Below are positions 22,129 to 22,337 of a stretch of DNA of 22,337 bases, in pieces. The translations under genes and the position numbers were made by a program. Numbering within the stretch: position 1 is the first letter of the stretch; each line of letters starts with the position of its first letter. The notes below the pieces were generated by a model. The model saw only the letters and a program-made list of their open reading frames with translations. It was not told the DNA's origin and did not search any database. The stretch spans positions 1-22,337 of IMG/VR virus record IMGVR_UViG_3300020183_000503; one strand, 5' to 3'. Source of the stretch: a virus.

Positions 22129-22151
22129 ATATTAATATATAATATTAATAT
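22129..22151. repeat. Two tandem copies of the palindrome ATATTAATAT at a start codon
   Basis: ATATTAATAT occurs at 22129-22138 and 22142-22151 with a three-base spacer (ATA). The second copy overlaps the ATG of the following gene. Each copy is a perfect 10-bp palindrome, so the pair resembles a tandem operator, though the 24-base gap is pure A/T, where such patterns arise easily by chance. Confidence 0.3.
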
Positions 22152-22337
22152 GTTATCTAATAAAATAAAATATATACCTAATTTATTTGTAACTAATTTT
22201 GCAGATTTTATGCCACAAAGAGGCTTTGTGGTTTCTAATCAAAGGATTCTTCCTGTAATAGATATAGATACTTCTGTTGCTCTGTCTTATGATATTGTGC
22301 CTATGGAAGAAAAAGGAAAGCAATTCTTTTTTACAGA
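22150..22337 (+). CDS. N-terminal part of an unknown protein (3' partial)
   Basis: An ATG at 22150 opens a frame that stays open for 62 codons to the right edge of the window. The visible part begins MLSNKIKYIPNLFVTNFADF and continues with MPQRGFVVSNQRILPVIDID. It is mixed hydrophobic and polar with no signal peptide. No Shine-Dalgarno sequence is visible, and the upstream gap is pure A/T. The same strand and close spacing to the Cys-rich gene suggest membership in the same unit. I do not recognise a family from this fragment. Confidence 0.65.
   Translation, partial: MLSNKIKYIPNLFVTNFADFMPQRGFVVSNQRILPVIDIDTSVALSYDIVPMEEKGKQFFFT

Noticed and set aside
1-22337. Prophage or mobile-element hallmarks (integrase, attachment sites, transposase, tRNA, CRISPR)
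   Set aside because: I found none. All recognisable genes are tail genes or small unknowns, so integration state cannot be judged from this window.

Overview
The window is a 22.3 kb, strongly AT-rich, densely packed block of structural genes from a tailed double-stranded DNA phage with a long non-contractile (lambda-type) tail. The evidence is a set of lambda-family tail proteins recognisable by motif: a tape-measure protein of 2467 residues and homologues of gpM, gpL, gpK, gpI and gpJ. I see no integrase, tRNA, rRNA, CRISPR array, insertion sequence or host gene, so a free phage or environmental phage contig fits best. The host cannot be fixed. A CTDPxAxNY...DD.SC motif, which I associate with aquatic and Bacteroidetes-type sequences, only hints at an aquatic source.

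Layout. Positions 1-2241 (+): the end of an unknown gene, an unknown 287-residue protein, and the probable major tail tube protein, followed by a strong intrinsic terminator. Positions 2340-4629 (+): four tightly coupled genes in the tail-assembly-chaperone slot between tube and tape measure. Positions 4679-12082 (+): the tape measure, with an inserted mosaic of G-F-I-P-N-F-bounded modules, one of which looks like a PD-(D/E)XK nuclease-type fold. Positions 12079-20160 (-): the tail-tip cassette M-L-K-I-J plus one unknown gene, as one convergent operon. Relative to lambda this whole block is inverted. Positions 20213-22337 (+): a second tail-tube-like protein divergent from gpM, then three small Cys-containing genes (one a membrane protein, one with 15 cysteines) and the start of another gene.

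How it fits together. The tube protein polymerises around the tape measure, the genes between them probably chaperone the tape measure, and the M-L-K-I-J products build the tip that starts tail assembly, crosses the cell wall (gpK has JAMM and NlpC/P60 domains) and contacts the receptor (gpJ). The motif GTGTAAT or GTGTAAA lies upstream of six genes, including both sides of the divergent gpM/tube-paralogue junction, and is the best candidate for the phage's structural-gene promoter. Points most worth a second look are this motif with its two spacing classes, the inverted tip cassette, a small aromatic module shared by the gpM and gpL homologues, large insertions in gpL at the Fe-S site, the duplicated tube fold with a paralogue 18 kb away, and the nuclease-like module inside the tape measure.
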